Assembly (NCBI GenBank): GCA_029550965.1
Contig: JAKPGJ010000027.1
Coordinates: 86,524-150,523, forward strand
Direction: 5' to 3'
DNA from: Bacillota bacterium
GTDB lineage: Bacteria; Bacillota; Clostridia; Oscillospirales; CAG-382
Length of the DNA stretch: 64,000 nucleotides
The translations under genes were made by a program, and so were the position numbers. Numbering within the stretch: position 1 is the first letter of the stretch; each line of letters begins with the position of its first letter. Of the stretch, positions 1-9,578 are shown one piece after another. The notes beneath the pieces are model-generated. The model made no database searches. It had not been told where the DNA came from and worked only from the letters and a program-made list of their open reading frames with translations.

Positions 1-13
1 TTAAAAATTGTAT

Positions 14-2007
<1,994 letters not shown>

Positions 2008-2027
2008 TTCTCTATCACCTTTTGCGG

Positions 2028-2056
2028 ATTATAACATAATATTAGGGAAAGGTCAA
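2028..2056 (-). promoter_or_regulatory. Promoter for the 1561-2007 gene
   Basis: TTGACC (2051-2056) and TATAAT (2028-2033) on the minus strand, spacer 17. The -35 hexamer directly abuts the -35 of the divergent ATPase promoter at 2057. Confidence 0.65.
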
Positions 2057-2085
2057 TTGCAATTTTATAAGATGTATGATATATT
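2057..2085 (+). promoter_or_regulatory. Promoter for the P-type ATPase gene
   Basis: TTGCAA (2057-2062) and TATATT (2080-2085) with a 17-base spacer, about 38 bases before the start codon. Weaker than consensus, but the spacing and its back-to-back position with the minus-strand promoter support it. Confidence 0.55.
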
Positions 2086-2123
2086 GATATTAAATTTGAA
2101 AAATTTGCAAAAGGAACGCGTAT

Positions 2124-4529
2124 ATGACACCGAAAAAAAGGTTTCGATTCAAGCGCAAAAGCTATCCGGACGTTCAAAGAATTCAGCCCGATATTCACAA
2201 AGGGCTGACGCGCAAACAGGTCGCAAAAAGAATCGCGCAGGGGAAAATCAACGTCAACATCAACCCGAAAACCAAAAGCGTCGGCGCGATTCTTCGGGAC
2301 AACATTTTTACGCTTTTCAACTTTTTAAACCTTGTGCTGGTTTCGGCGCTGATATATGTCGGCTCCGAAATCAAGAACATGCTGTTTATGGGAATCGTGC
2401 TCTCCAACATCGCCATCGCCGTGGTTCAGGAAATCCGCGCCAAAATAGCGACGGACAAACTGTCCCTGCTGACGGCGGCGACGGTCACCGTTATGCGCGA
2501 CGGCAAACTGCGCAACATCCGCAGCGAAGAGGTTGTGCTGGACGACATTATCTATTATAAACCCGGCAATCAGGTGGTAACCGACTGCATAATCGTCGAC
2601 GGCGGATGCGAGGTGAACGAAGCGTTTCTGACCGGCGAGAGCGAGCCGGTTTATAAAGAAAAGGGTGATATGATTTATTCGGGCAGCTTTATCGCTTCCG
2701 GAAGTTGCGTCGCGCAGGCGGACGCGGTCGGCGCCGACAACGCCGCATACGAAATTACCGTCGGCTCGAAAAAAGTGAAGTCAAGGGATTCCGAAATCGT
2801 TAAGAGCTTAAAGGAAATTATTAGAATCGTATCCGTTGCGATTCTGCCCATCGGAATTGCGGTTTTCTTCAGACAGTATCACAAAATTCAGGATATCGTC
2901 GCGGCCACCGAGAATACGGTTGCCGCATTAATCGGCATGATTCCCGAAGGGCTGATTCTGCTTACCAGCACGGTTTTGGCGGTCATCGTCGTAAAGCTGG
3001 CGATGCGGAAAGTACTGGTAAACGAGCTGTACAGCGTCGAGATGCTCGCGCGCACCGACGTGGTCTGCCTGGACAAAACCGGCACGCTGACCGAGGGCAG
3101 CATGAAGGTTGAGGATATTTTTTATGTTGACCCGAATCAACGCGATAAAATCGGCTTCGCGCTCGCTTCCATCGCAAAATCCCTCGACCATAATGAAACG
3201 CTTGCCGCAATCGGAAGGCATGTAAACCAGCACGACGGCAACACGGCGGACATCATGGTTCCTTTTTCCAGCAAAAAGAAGTGGTGCGGGGTATATTTTC
3301 AGGAAAAAGGCGCATACATATTAGGAGCACCCGAAATTGTCCTGACCGAATCGGAAACCGAAATTCTCAAAAAAGCCGAGTCCTTATCCCAGGACTATCG
3401 TGTTCTCTGCCTGTCGGAAAGCCCGACGCTGACCGACGACGGCAGCCTGCCGGCGCAAAGAAGCGCGCTCTGCCTGATTCTGCTCAGCGACGTGATACGG
3501 AAAAGCGCGCCGGATACCATCGCGTATTTCAAAAAACAGGGCGTTCAGGTAAAAATCATTTCCGGCGACAACCCGATTACCGTATCCAACATCGCGAAAA
3601 AAGTGGGCGTGGACGGCTGGGACAAATACATTGATATGACGGATGTCGAGGACGATAAAATCGAAGCCGTCGCCGAGGAGTTCGTCATCTTCGGCAGAAC
3701 CACCCCGATTCAGAAGCAGCTGCTGGTCAAAGCGCTACATAAAGCGGGGCATACGGTTGCAATGACCGGCGACGGCGTAAACGACGTGCTCGCCATGAAG
3801 GAATCGGACTGCTCCATCGCAGTCGCGCAGGGTACCGAAGCGGCAAGAGCGGTCGCGGACATCGTGCTGCTCGACTCCTCCTTCGAGTCGGTGCCCAAAA
3901 TCGTGGACGAGGGCAGAATGGCGATCAACAACCTGCAGCGTTCGGCGTCGCTGTTCCTTGTAAAGACTATTTACTCGATGCTCATCACCCTGATTACGCT
4001 CGCGACGCGAATCCCCTACCCGTTTATCCCCGTGCAGCTTACGCTGATCAGCGCGCTTACCATCGGGATTCCCTCCTTCTTCCTCGCTTTCCAGCGCAAC
4101 AAGGATATCGTGCAGGGCAATTTTATCAAAAACGTGCTGATGAAAGCCGCGCCTACGGGCATCACCATCGTGCTCGGCGTGCTGGCGGTCAATATTGTTT
4201 CGTCGATTCTGCAGCTTCCCAAACCTGAAGTGACCACGGTCAGTCTCGTGCTGACCGGCTCTCTGGCGCTGCTCGGCGTGCTGTTCATCTCCATGCCGCT
4301 GGACACGCTGCGCCTGATATTGGTGTCCTCGCTGTCGGGCATGTTTGTGATTGCTTTGCTGTTCTTCAAGGATATGTTCGAAGTATGCCGTTTAAGCCTG
4401 ACGGCTTATATCACTCTGCTGTCGGTGGCGCTTATCTGCGGTCTTGTTTTCTGGGTATTAAAAATACTGTTCAGTCAGTGGCTGGATAGGAGCAAAAAGG
4501 AAAACGCCCATGCTGAAAAAACTGTATAG
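2124..4529 (+). CDS. Cation-transporting P-type ATPase
   Basis: An ATP-driven cation pump of the plasma membrane, 801 residues. The actuator-domain motif TGES, the phosphorylation motif DKTGTLT (aspartate near residue 316) and the hinge motif TGDGVND are all intact. The fourth membrane helix contains PEGL, as in Ca2+/Mg2+-type pumps and mycobacterial CtpE, and no heavy-metal CPx motif or N-terminal metal domain is present. Calcium or another hard divalent cation is therefore the likely substrate, by inference. AAAGGAA precedes the ATG. The 3' end overlaps the next gene by 20 bases, so the two are translated from one message. Confidence 0.9.
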   Translation: MTPKKRFRFKRKSYPDVQRIQPDIHKGLTRKQVAKRIAQGKINVNINPKTKSVGAILRDNIFTLFNFLNLVLVSALIYVGSEIKNMLFMGIVLSNIAIAVVQEIRAKIATDKLSLLTAATVTVMRDGKLRNIRSEEVVLDDIIYYKPGNQVVTDCIIVDGGCEVNEAFLTGESEPVYKEKGDMIYSGSFIASGSCVAQADAVGADNAAYEITVGSKKVKSRDSEIVKSLKEIIRIVSVAILPIGIAVFFRQYHKIQDIVAATENTVAALIGMIPEGLILLTSTVLAVIVVKLAMRKVLVNELYSVEMLARTDVVCLDKTGTLTEGSMKVEDIFYVDPNQRDKIGFALASIAKSLDHNETLAAIGRHVNQHDGNTADIMVPFSSKKKWCGVYFQEKGAYILGAPEIVLTESETEILKKAESLSQDYRVLCLSESPTLTDDGSLPAQRSALCLILLSDVIRKSAPDTIAYFKKQGVQVKIISGDNPITVSNIAKKVGVDGWDKYIDMTDVEDDKIEAVAEEFVIFGRTTPIQKQLLVKALHKAGHTVAMTGDGVNDVLAMKESDCSIAVAQGTEAARAVADIVLLDSSFESVPKIVDEGRMAINNLQRSASLFLVKTIYSMLITLITLATRIPYPFIPVQLTLISALTIGIPSFFLAFQRNKDIVQGNFIKNVLMKAAPTGITIVLGVLAVNIVSSILQLPKPEVTTVSLVLTGSLALLGVLFISMPLDTLRLILVSSLSGMFVIALLFFKDMFEVCRLSLTAYITLLSVALICGLVFWVLKILFSQWLDRSKKENAHAEKTV

Positions 4530-5337
4530 CACAATCAAATACTTTTCCCGCAAAATGAGCGCTCATAAAATCAGTGCGTATTCCGCAGAAGGCGCTTTCT
4601 ATATCATATTGTCAATTTTTCCGTTTCTGATTATGCTTTTGTCGCTCGTCCGTTTTCTCCCGTTCCTAGAGTCTGAGTTATTAAATTTCGCAAAAGGCGT
4701 GCTGCCCGCGGCGGTGGACGAACTGTTTACCAACTTTATAAAAGACTTAAGCAACACAAACGACGCGGTCACCATCATTTCCGCGCTGACCCTTTTATGG
4801 TCGTCCTCGAAAGGCGTTTACTCGGTCATCGGCGGGCTGAACTCGGTGTTCGAAGAACGGGAAACCAGAAGCTACTTCAAGGTGCGGTTTCTTGCGGTGA
4901 TTTATACGCTGTCCTTTATGCTGACCATCCTGCTTACCTTTATCCTGCTGGTGCTCGGAAACAGCATAACCGAGTTCGTGGACAGCAAATATCCGAACTT
5001 GTCCGCGCTTGCCTTTTTCGCGATGTCGTTCCGCTTTTTAATCGGATTCTGCATGCTGATTATATTTTTTATCTCGATTTATAAGTTTCTCGCCTGCGGC
5101 AAGCGCAGGTTCGCCGACCAGCTGCCCGGCGCCATGATCGCGTCTGTCGGCTGGATCGCCTACTCGGTGTTGTTCGCCTTTTATATTGATAATTTTTCCA
5201 ATTACGCTCCGCTGTACGGCAGTCTGACCGCCGTGATTCTTCTGATGCTCTGGCTGTATTCGTGCATGTATATTCTCTTTTTGGGAGCGGAAATCAACCT
5301 TTATTATATAAGAAAAATTGCGGTAAAAAATAAATAA
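4510..5337 (+). CDS. YihY/BrkB family inner membrane protein
   Basis: A 275-residue polytopic protein of the YihY/BrkB (once 'ribonuclease BN') family. About six hydrophobic segments are visible, with the family's typical SAYSAEGAFYIILSIFPF entry region near residue 20 and a C-terminal LWLYSCMYILFLGAEIN block. Function in this family is poorly defined; export or envelope roles have been proposed. The gene starts inside the end of the ATPase gene, so translational coupling is likely. Length is normal. Confidence 0.88.
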   Translation: MLKKLYSTIKYFSRKMSAHKISAYSAEGAFYIILSIFPFLIMLLSLVRFLPFLESELLNFAKGVLPAAVDELFTNFIKDLSNTNDAVTIISALTLLWSSSKGVYSVIGGLNSVFEERETRSYFKVRFLAVIYTLSFMLTILLTFILLVLGNSITEFVDSKYPNLSALAFFAMSFRFLIGFCMLIIFFISIYKFLACGKRRFADQLPGAMIASVGWIAYSVLFAFYIDNFSNYAPLYGSLTAVILLMLWLYSCMYILFLGAEINLYYIRKIAVKNK

Positions 5338-5344
5338 AAAGATA

Positions 5345-5373
5345 TTGACAAACGGAAAATGATGTGATATTAT
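5345..5373 (+). promoter_or_regulatory. Sigma-A promoter of the T-box leader and asnB
   Basis: TTGACA (5345-5350), a 17-base spacer and TATTAT (5368-5373), immediately upstream of the T-box leader. Confidence 0.8.
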
Positions 5374-5379
5374 CACCCC

Positions 5380-5664
5380 ATCAACATAATTGAATACCAA
5401 AGGCGATGATGAAGACAAGTAGGCTGAAACGCCATGTACAGTGAATCGGGGAGAGTGTGAACCCGGTCAGGGAGCATCAGCTGAATAACACTTCGGAGCT
5501 GTGAACTGAACCCGTCATCCGGCGGCAAGTAGGGGATCCGTGCTTCGCACGTTACAGCGAATACCAATGTTAGTTGGGAAAAGTGACCGGCAACGGTAAT
5601 TTAGGTGGCACCGCGGATAAGCGCTATCCGTCCTAAAGCAAGAGGACTGATAGCGCATTTTTTA
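5380..5664 (+). promoter_or_regulatory. T-box leader, probably asparagine-specific
   Basis: A tRNA-sensing leader that reads through its terminator when uncharged tRNA binds. The conserved T-box core AGGTGGCACCGCG lies at 5603-5615. It is followed by a strong terminator stem (5621-5656; GCGCTATC pairing with GATAGCGC) and a T-rich tract. The base of stem I can be formed by GATGATG (5406-5412) pairing with CGTCATC (5513-5519). On the 3' side of this stem an AAC triplet (5504-5506, or 5509-5511) sits where the specifier codon is expected, which matches asparagine. The antiterminator bulge TGGC fits a tRNA with discriminator G, as in tRNA-Asn. The downstream gene is asparagine synthetase. Confidence 0.9.
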
Positions 5665-5705
5665 TTGCAGTCCTCTACAATAAAAAACTTTCGGAGGTGT
5701 TGAGG

Positions 5706-7292
5706 ATGTGTTCAATTATGGGTTACACTGCTAAGGACATAAGCAGAGAGGATTTTGAGCGGGGGTTTAACAGAACCCGTTCGAGAGGTCCGGATATGTC
5801 CAAAATCATAGAAACCAAATCCGGTATTTTAGCGTTCCACAGACTCGCGATTATGGGGCTTACGCCGAGCGGCATGCAGCCCTTTCAAATGGGTGAAAAC
5901 TACGTTGTCTGCAATGGAGAGTTATACGGTTTTCGGAAAATGAAGGAAGAGCTTATCCGCAAGGGCTACAAGTTCGAATCCGACAGCGACTGCGAACTGC
6001 TTCTGCCGCTGTATAAAGAATACGGCACCGATATGTTCGCCATGCTGGACGCCGAGTATGCGCTGATTCTCTACGACGGCGAAAAAGACACTTATATCGC
6101 CGCGCGGGACCCGATCGGAATCCGCCCGCTGTTCTACGGATACACCAAAACCGGAAACATTATCTTCGCCAGCGAGGCGAAGAACTTAGTCGGTCTGACC
6201 GACAAAATCATTCCCTTCCCGCCCGGACATTATTACTATGAGGGCAAATTTATCTGCTACAACGACATCGCGGCGGTAGAAGAATACTGCTGCGACGATT
6301 TGGACGTTATCTGCCGCAATATCCGCGAAAAACTCATCGCCGGCATCGAAAAACGGCTGGATTCCGACGCTCCGCTCGGCTTTTTGCTGAGCGGCGGACT
6401 GGACAGCTCGCTGGTCTGCTCGGTCGCGCAGCGGCTGATGCCGCACAAACCCATCCGCACCTTCTCGATCGGCATGAGCGAGGACGCGATTGACTTAAAA
6501 TACGCGCGGGAGGTCGCCGAGTATATCGGAAGCGATCATACGGAAGTGATTATCAACAAAGATATCGTGCTCAACACTTTAGAAGAAGTGGTCAGCGCGC
6601 TCGGCACCTACGACATCACCACCATCCGCGCGAGCATCGGCATGTACCTGGTCTGCAAAGCCATCCACGAACAGACCGACATCCGGGTTCTGCTGACCGG
6701 CGAAATATCGGACGAACTTTTCGGATACAAATATACCGATTTCGCTCCGTCGCCGGAAGAATTCCAAAAGGAAGCGCAGAAGCGCATCCGCGAAATCCAT
6801 ATGTACGACGTTCTGCGCGCGGACAGATGCATTTCCGTAAACTCCATGGAAGCGCGGGTTCCTTTCGGCGACCTGGACTTTGTGAAATACGTTATGGCGA
6901 TTGACCCGGCAAAGAAAATGAACGTTTACAACAAGGGCAAATACCTGCTCCGCCGCGCTTTCGAGGGCGATTACCTCCCCCGCTCCATTCTGTACCGCGA
7001 AAAAGCCGCTTTCAGCGACGCGGTCGGACATTCCATGGTCGATTATTTAAAGGAGTACGCGGAGCAGAAGTACACCGACGCCGAGTTTGAGCAAAAGCGC
7101 AGGCAGTACGCCTACCACGCCCAGCCGTTTACAAAAGAATCCCTTTTGTACCGGGAACTTTTTGAGAAGTATTACCCCGGTCAGGCGGAAATGGTGGTCG
7201 ATTTCTGGATGCCGAACAAAAACTGGGAAGGCTGCAACGTAAACGACCCGAGCGCAAGGGTTCTGTCCAACTACGGCGCAAGCGGCGTCTAA
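5706..7292 (+). CDS. asnB: Asparagine synthetase (glutamine-hydrolysing)
   Basis: Makes asparagine from aspartate, glutamine and ATP in the cytosol. The start is the ATG at 5706, preceded by GGAGG at 8 bases; this puts a cysteine at residue 2, the N-terminal nucleophile of the glutaminase domain (roughly residues 1-190). The synthetase domain follows, with the PP-loop LLSGGLDSSLV near residue 225. About 528 residues, normal for AsnB. It is the only gene behind the T-box leader and is followed by a strong terminator, so expression should rise when asparagine runs short. Confidence 0.95.
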   Translation: MCSIMGYTAKDISREDFERGFNRTRSRGPDMSKIIETKSGILAFHRLAIMGLTPSGMQPFQMGENYVVCNGELYGFRKMKEELIRKGYKFESDSDCELLLPLYKEYGTDMFAMLDAEYALILYDGEKDTYIAARDPIGIRPLFYGYTKTGNIIFASEAKNLVGLTDKIIPFPPGHYYYEGKFICYNDIAAVEEYCCDDLDVICRNIREKLIAGIEKRLDSDAPLGFLLSGGLDSSLVCSVAQRLMPHKPIRTFSIGMSEDAIDLKYAREVAEYIGSDHTEVIINKDIVLNTLEEVVSALGTYDITTIRASIGMYLVCKAIHEQTDIRVLLTGEISDELFGYKYTDFAPSPEEFQKEAQKRIREIHMYDVLRADRCISVNSMEARVPFGDLDFVKYVMAIDPAKKMNVYNKGKYLLRRAFEGDYLPRSILYREKAAFSDAVGHSMVDYLKEYAEQKYTDAEFEQKRRQYAYHAQPFTKESLLYRELFEKYYPGQAEMVVDFWMPNKNWEGCNVNDPSARVLSNYGASGV

Positions 7293-7299
7293 TAAATCA

Positions 7300-7328
7300 G
7301 GGGCGGATGTTTTCCGCCCCTTCTTTTT
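7300..7328 (+). terminator. Rho-independent terminator after asnB
   Basis: Stem GGGGCGGA (7300-7307) with TCCGCCCC (7313-7320) followed by TTCTTTTT. It lies between convergent genes. Confidence 0.85.
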
Positions 7329-8674
7329 TACTTTTTATTCTTTCTGTTTTCGCTTTTCGCTTTGATTTTCCGGATATACTCTTCCACGCGCTGGCGAATG
7401 GTCTTTTCGCCCTCTTCGTCCGCATCCGGCAGGTAGGTAAACTGGCCGTTTTCCAGCGTGCAAACCTCCGTATAAGCGTCGGAGGATATCGGAAGATTCT
7501 TCTTTTTCAGCCATTTTTCGATATACGATTTAATAAGATAATACAGCACCGCGAACAATGGAACCGCGATGATCATGCCGACCAAACCGAACAGACCGCC
7601 GAACAGCAGCAGCGAAAACGTTACCCAGAACTCGCTGATGCCGGTTTTGGTGCCGATGACCTTCGGCTCAATGATGTTGCCCTCTATCTGCTGCAAAACG
7701 ATTGTCATGATGATGAAAATGATGCCTTTATTAAAATCGGTCATCATAATAATCAGCGCGCAGGGGATGCCGCCGATAAAGGGTCCGAAATACGGGATTA
7801 TGTTGGTAAACGCCATAATCGTGCTTACCAGCAGCGTATAATCCATCCTGAAAATGGACATCAGGATAAAGTTTAAAATGCCGAGTATCATCGAATCGAT
7901 AATTTTGCCCGAAAGGTACTTGCCGAACACCTTATGCCCGTGCCTTGCGGTTGTCAGAATGTCGTTCGCCCGTTCGGCGGAGAACAAAGCGAAGACAAGT
8001 TTTTTGGATTGTCCGATGAACTTCTGTTTTCCCGCAAGCGCGTACACCGCGGTCACTATCGCGATAAAGAAGCCGATTAAGAAATTGACAATCGAAATAA
8101 TTCCGTTGGTTGCCCGCGTAATAATGCTGCCGCCGCCGGTTTTAATGGCTTCGCTCAGGCTCTTTTCTATGTACTCGATAACCGACTCGACGATTAAAGC
8201 GAAGTTTTTCAATATGCCTTCGCTGTTCTTTTTCTCGTTAATCCAGTCCTCAAGGTTTGTCAGGTAATTCGGGATAATCCTGATCAGCTTCTCAAGGCTT
8301 TTATAAAATTCAGGAATAATCAGCAAAAGCAGCGCGGTAATGATAAAGATGCCGAACAGCGCCGTTAAGGTGATGCTGATTCTTTTTACGTATTTCGCTT
8401 TCCGCTGCTCCGTCCATTGAGTTTTGTCCAGAACCTTAACAAACCGCTTCTCGAAAAACAAAAGCACCGGATTTAGCAAATAAGCGAACGCAACGCCCCA
8501 CAAGACCGGCGAAAGCGTGCTGATAATCCAGTTGACCGAGTCGATAACGCTTTCGATCCGGCTGATAAAAAAGTAAACCAGCATGCTGCCGACTATGACG
8601 GCAAACATCTTGAAATATGGACTTCTTATTCGCTTTTTCGCGCTTTTTCCCTCATCGGCAGGCATGTTCTGCAT
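7328..8674 (-). CDS. AI-2E/PerM family transporter
   Basis: A polytopic membrane protein of about 448 residues in the AI-2E exporter (PerM/YtvI-like) family. It has an N-terminal pair of hydrophobic segments, a long soluble loop, then a cluster of helices. The family signature region (FTNIIPYFGPFIGGIPCAL) lies two-thirds through, with a basic, hydrophilic tail. Members export small molecules or ions; some act as sodium/proton antiporters, so the substrate is open. The ATG at 8674 follows a GGAAAGGAAG site; an upstream in-frame start at 8698 lacks one. Monocistronic, convergent with asnB. Confidence 0.88.
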   Translation of the reverse strand: MQNMPADEGKSAKKRIRSPYFKMFAVIVGSMLVYFFISRIESVIDSVNWIISTLSPVLWGVAFAYLLNPVLLFFEKRFVKVLDKTQWTEQRKAKYVKRISITLTALFGIFIITALLLLIIPEFYKSLEKLIRIIPNYLTNLEDWINEKKNSEGILKNFALIVESVIEYIEKSLSEAIKTGGGSIITRATNGIISIVNFLIGFFIAIVTAVYALAGKQKFIGQSKKLVFALFSAERANDILTTARHGHKVFGKYLSGKIIDSMILGILNFILMSIFRMDYTLLVSTIMAFTNIIPYFGPFIGGIPCALIIMMTDFNKGIIFIIMTIVLQQIEGNIIEPKVIGTKTGISEFWVTFSLLLFGGLFGLVGMIIAVPLFAVLYYLIKSYIEKWLKKKNLPISSDAYTEVCTLENGQFTYLPDADEEGEKTIRQRVEEYIRKIKAKSENRKNKK

Positions 8675-8887
8675 GAAAACTTCCTTTCCTTTCGGCAAGT
8701 CAAATACGAAAAATCCATTTTCATATTAGCATAGATCAAAAAGAAAGTAAAGTAGAAAATTATTATTTGAAAAGTTTACGATGTAATCCGGTATGTTCCC
8801 TCGCGTCTTGCCGCCTTGTATTATCAAGGGGTTTTCTTATTTTTAATAAGCGTCTTAAAGCGGCATAACGCTTTATCGTTTAAAAAC

Positions 8888-8913
8888 AAAAAGGCAGCCG
8901 AAGCTGCCTTTTT
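8888..8913 (-). terminator. Terminator of the PAP2 phosphatase gene
   Basis: A perfect hairpin AAAAAGGCAGC / GCTGCCTTTTT with loop CGAA, directly after the stop codon of the minus-strand gene. T-runs on both strands would let it act bidirectionally. The 8675-8887 stretch upstream holds no gene I can support. Confidence 0.8.
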
Positions 8914-8914
8914 C

Positions 8915-9493
8915 TTATGTTTCGTTTATTTCGTTTATGTCGTTTATTTCGTTCACTTCGTTTTCTGCCCTGCCGAACTGAAAGCGCCTTTCCAAAACCT
9001 TTAAGATATACATCGCAAGAAACGCGACGGCTACGCCCATCACAATCCCCGCGAGCACGTCGGTCGGATAATGCACAAACAGGTAAAGCCTGGAGAACGC
9101 GGTCAGAACCGCAAACGCGAACGCCGCGTATCCGATCTTTCTGTTCATAAAATACAGGATGGTCGCCCCGCAGAAAGCCGAATAGGTGTGGCCGGACGGG
9201 AAGGAGAAATCGCTCAGCTTCTCGATCAGCAGCTCTATCTCGCCGTAAACGTCATACGGTCTTGGGCAGGCGACAAGCGGTTTGAGAATAACGTTTCCCA
9301 TCACCAGACACAGCGCCAGTCCGATGGACAGCGCGACGCCGTAACGGCGGTATTTTTTGGTAAGGAGCAGACCGACCGCGATCGCGATCCAAATCCAGCC
9401 CTTGTTTGAAAAAAATGAGATAAACGGCATTCCAAAATCAAAAAACGCGTTTTTGAAATTGGAATTGATATATAGCAGTATTTTAAGCTCCAT
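8915..9493 (-). CDS. PAP2 family membrane phosphatase
   Basis: An integral membrane lipid phosphatase of about 192 residues, probably dephosphorylating undecaprenyl pyrophosphate or a phosphatidic-acid-type lipid. The tripartite motif is visible: KPLVACPRP, then SFPSGHT, then a final RLYLFVHYPTDVLAG block containing the catalytic histidine. Five or six hydrophobic segments surround these. The ATG at 9493 is preceded by AGGAG. The last residues form a low-complexity run of N-E/D-I units encoded by a 9-bp tandem repeat. Monocistronic with its own terminator. Confidence 0.9.
   Translation of the reverse strand: MELKILLYINSNFKNAFFDFGMPFISFFSNKGWIWIAIAVGLLLTKKYRRYGVALSIGLALCLVMGNVILKPLVACPRPYDVYGEIELLIEKLSDFSFPSGHTYSAFCGATILYFMNRKIGYAAFAFAVLTAFSRLYLFVHYPTDVLAGIVMGVAVAFLAMYILKVLERRFQFGRAENEVNEINDINEINET
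8923..8958 (+). repeat. 9-bp tandem repeat in the end of the PAP2 gene
   Basis: Four units of CGTTTATTT-like sequence (one exact, near copies CGTTTATGT and CGTTCACTT), in frame in the minus-strand gene and coding for NEV-NEI-NDI-NEI. Such repeats often vary in copy number by slippage. Confidence 0.7.
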
Positions 9494-9578
9494 GGACACT
9501 CCTGAATCGGGGTAATGCAATTAAACAATACGGGTGCCACTATACCATAAAGTTATGAAAAATTCAAGTGTAAAATCT

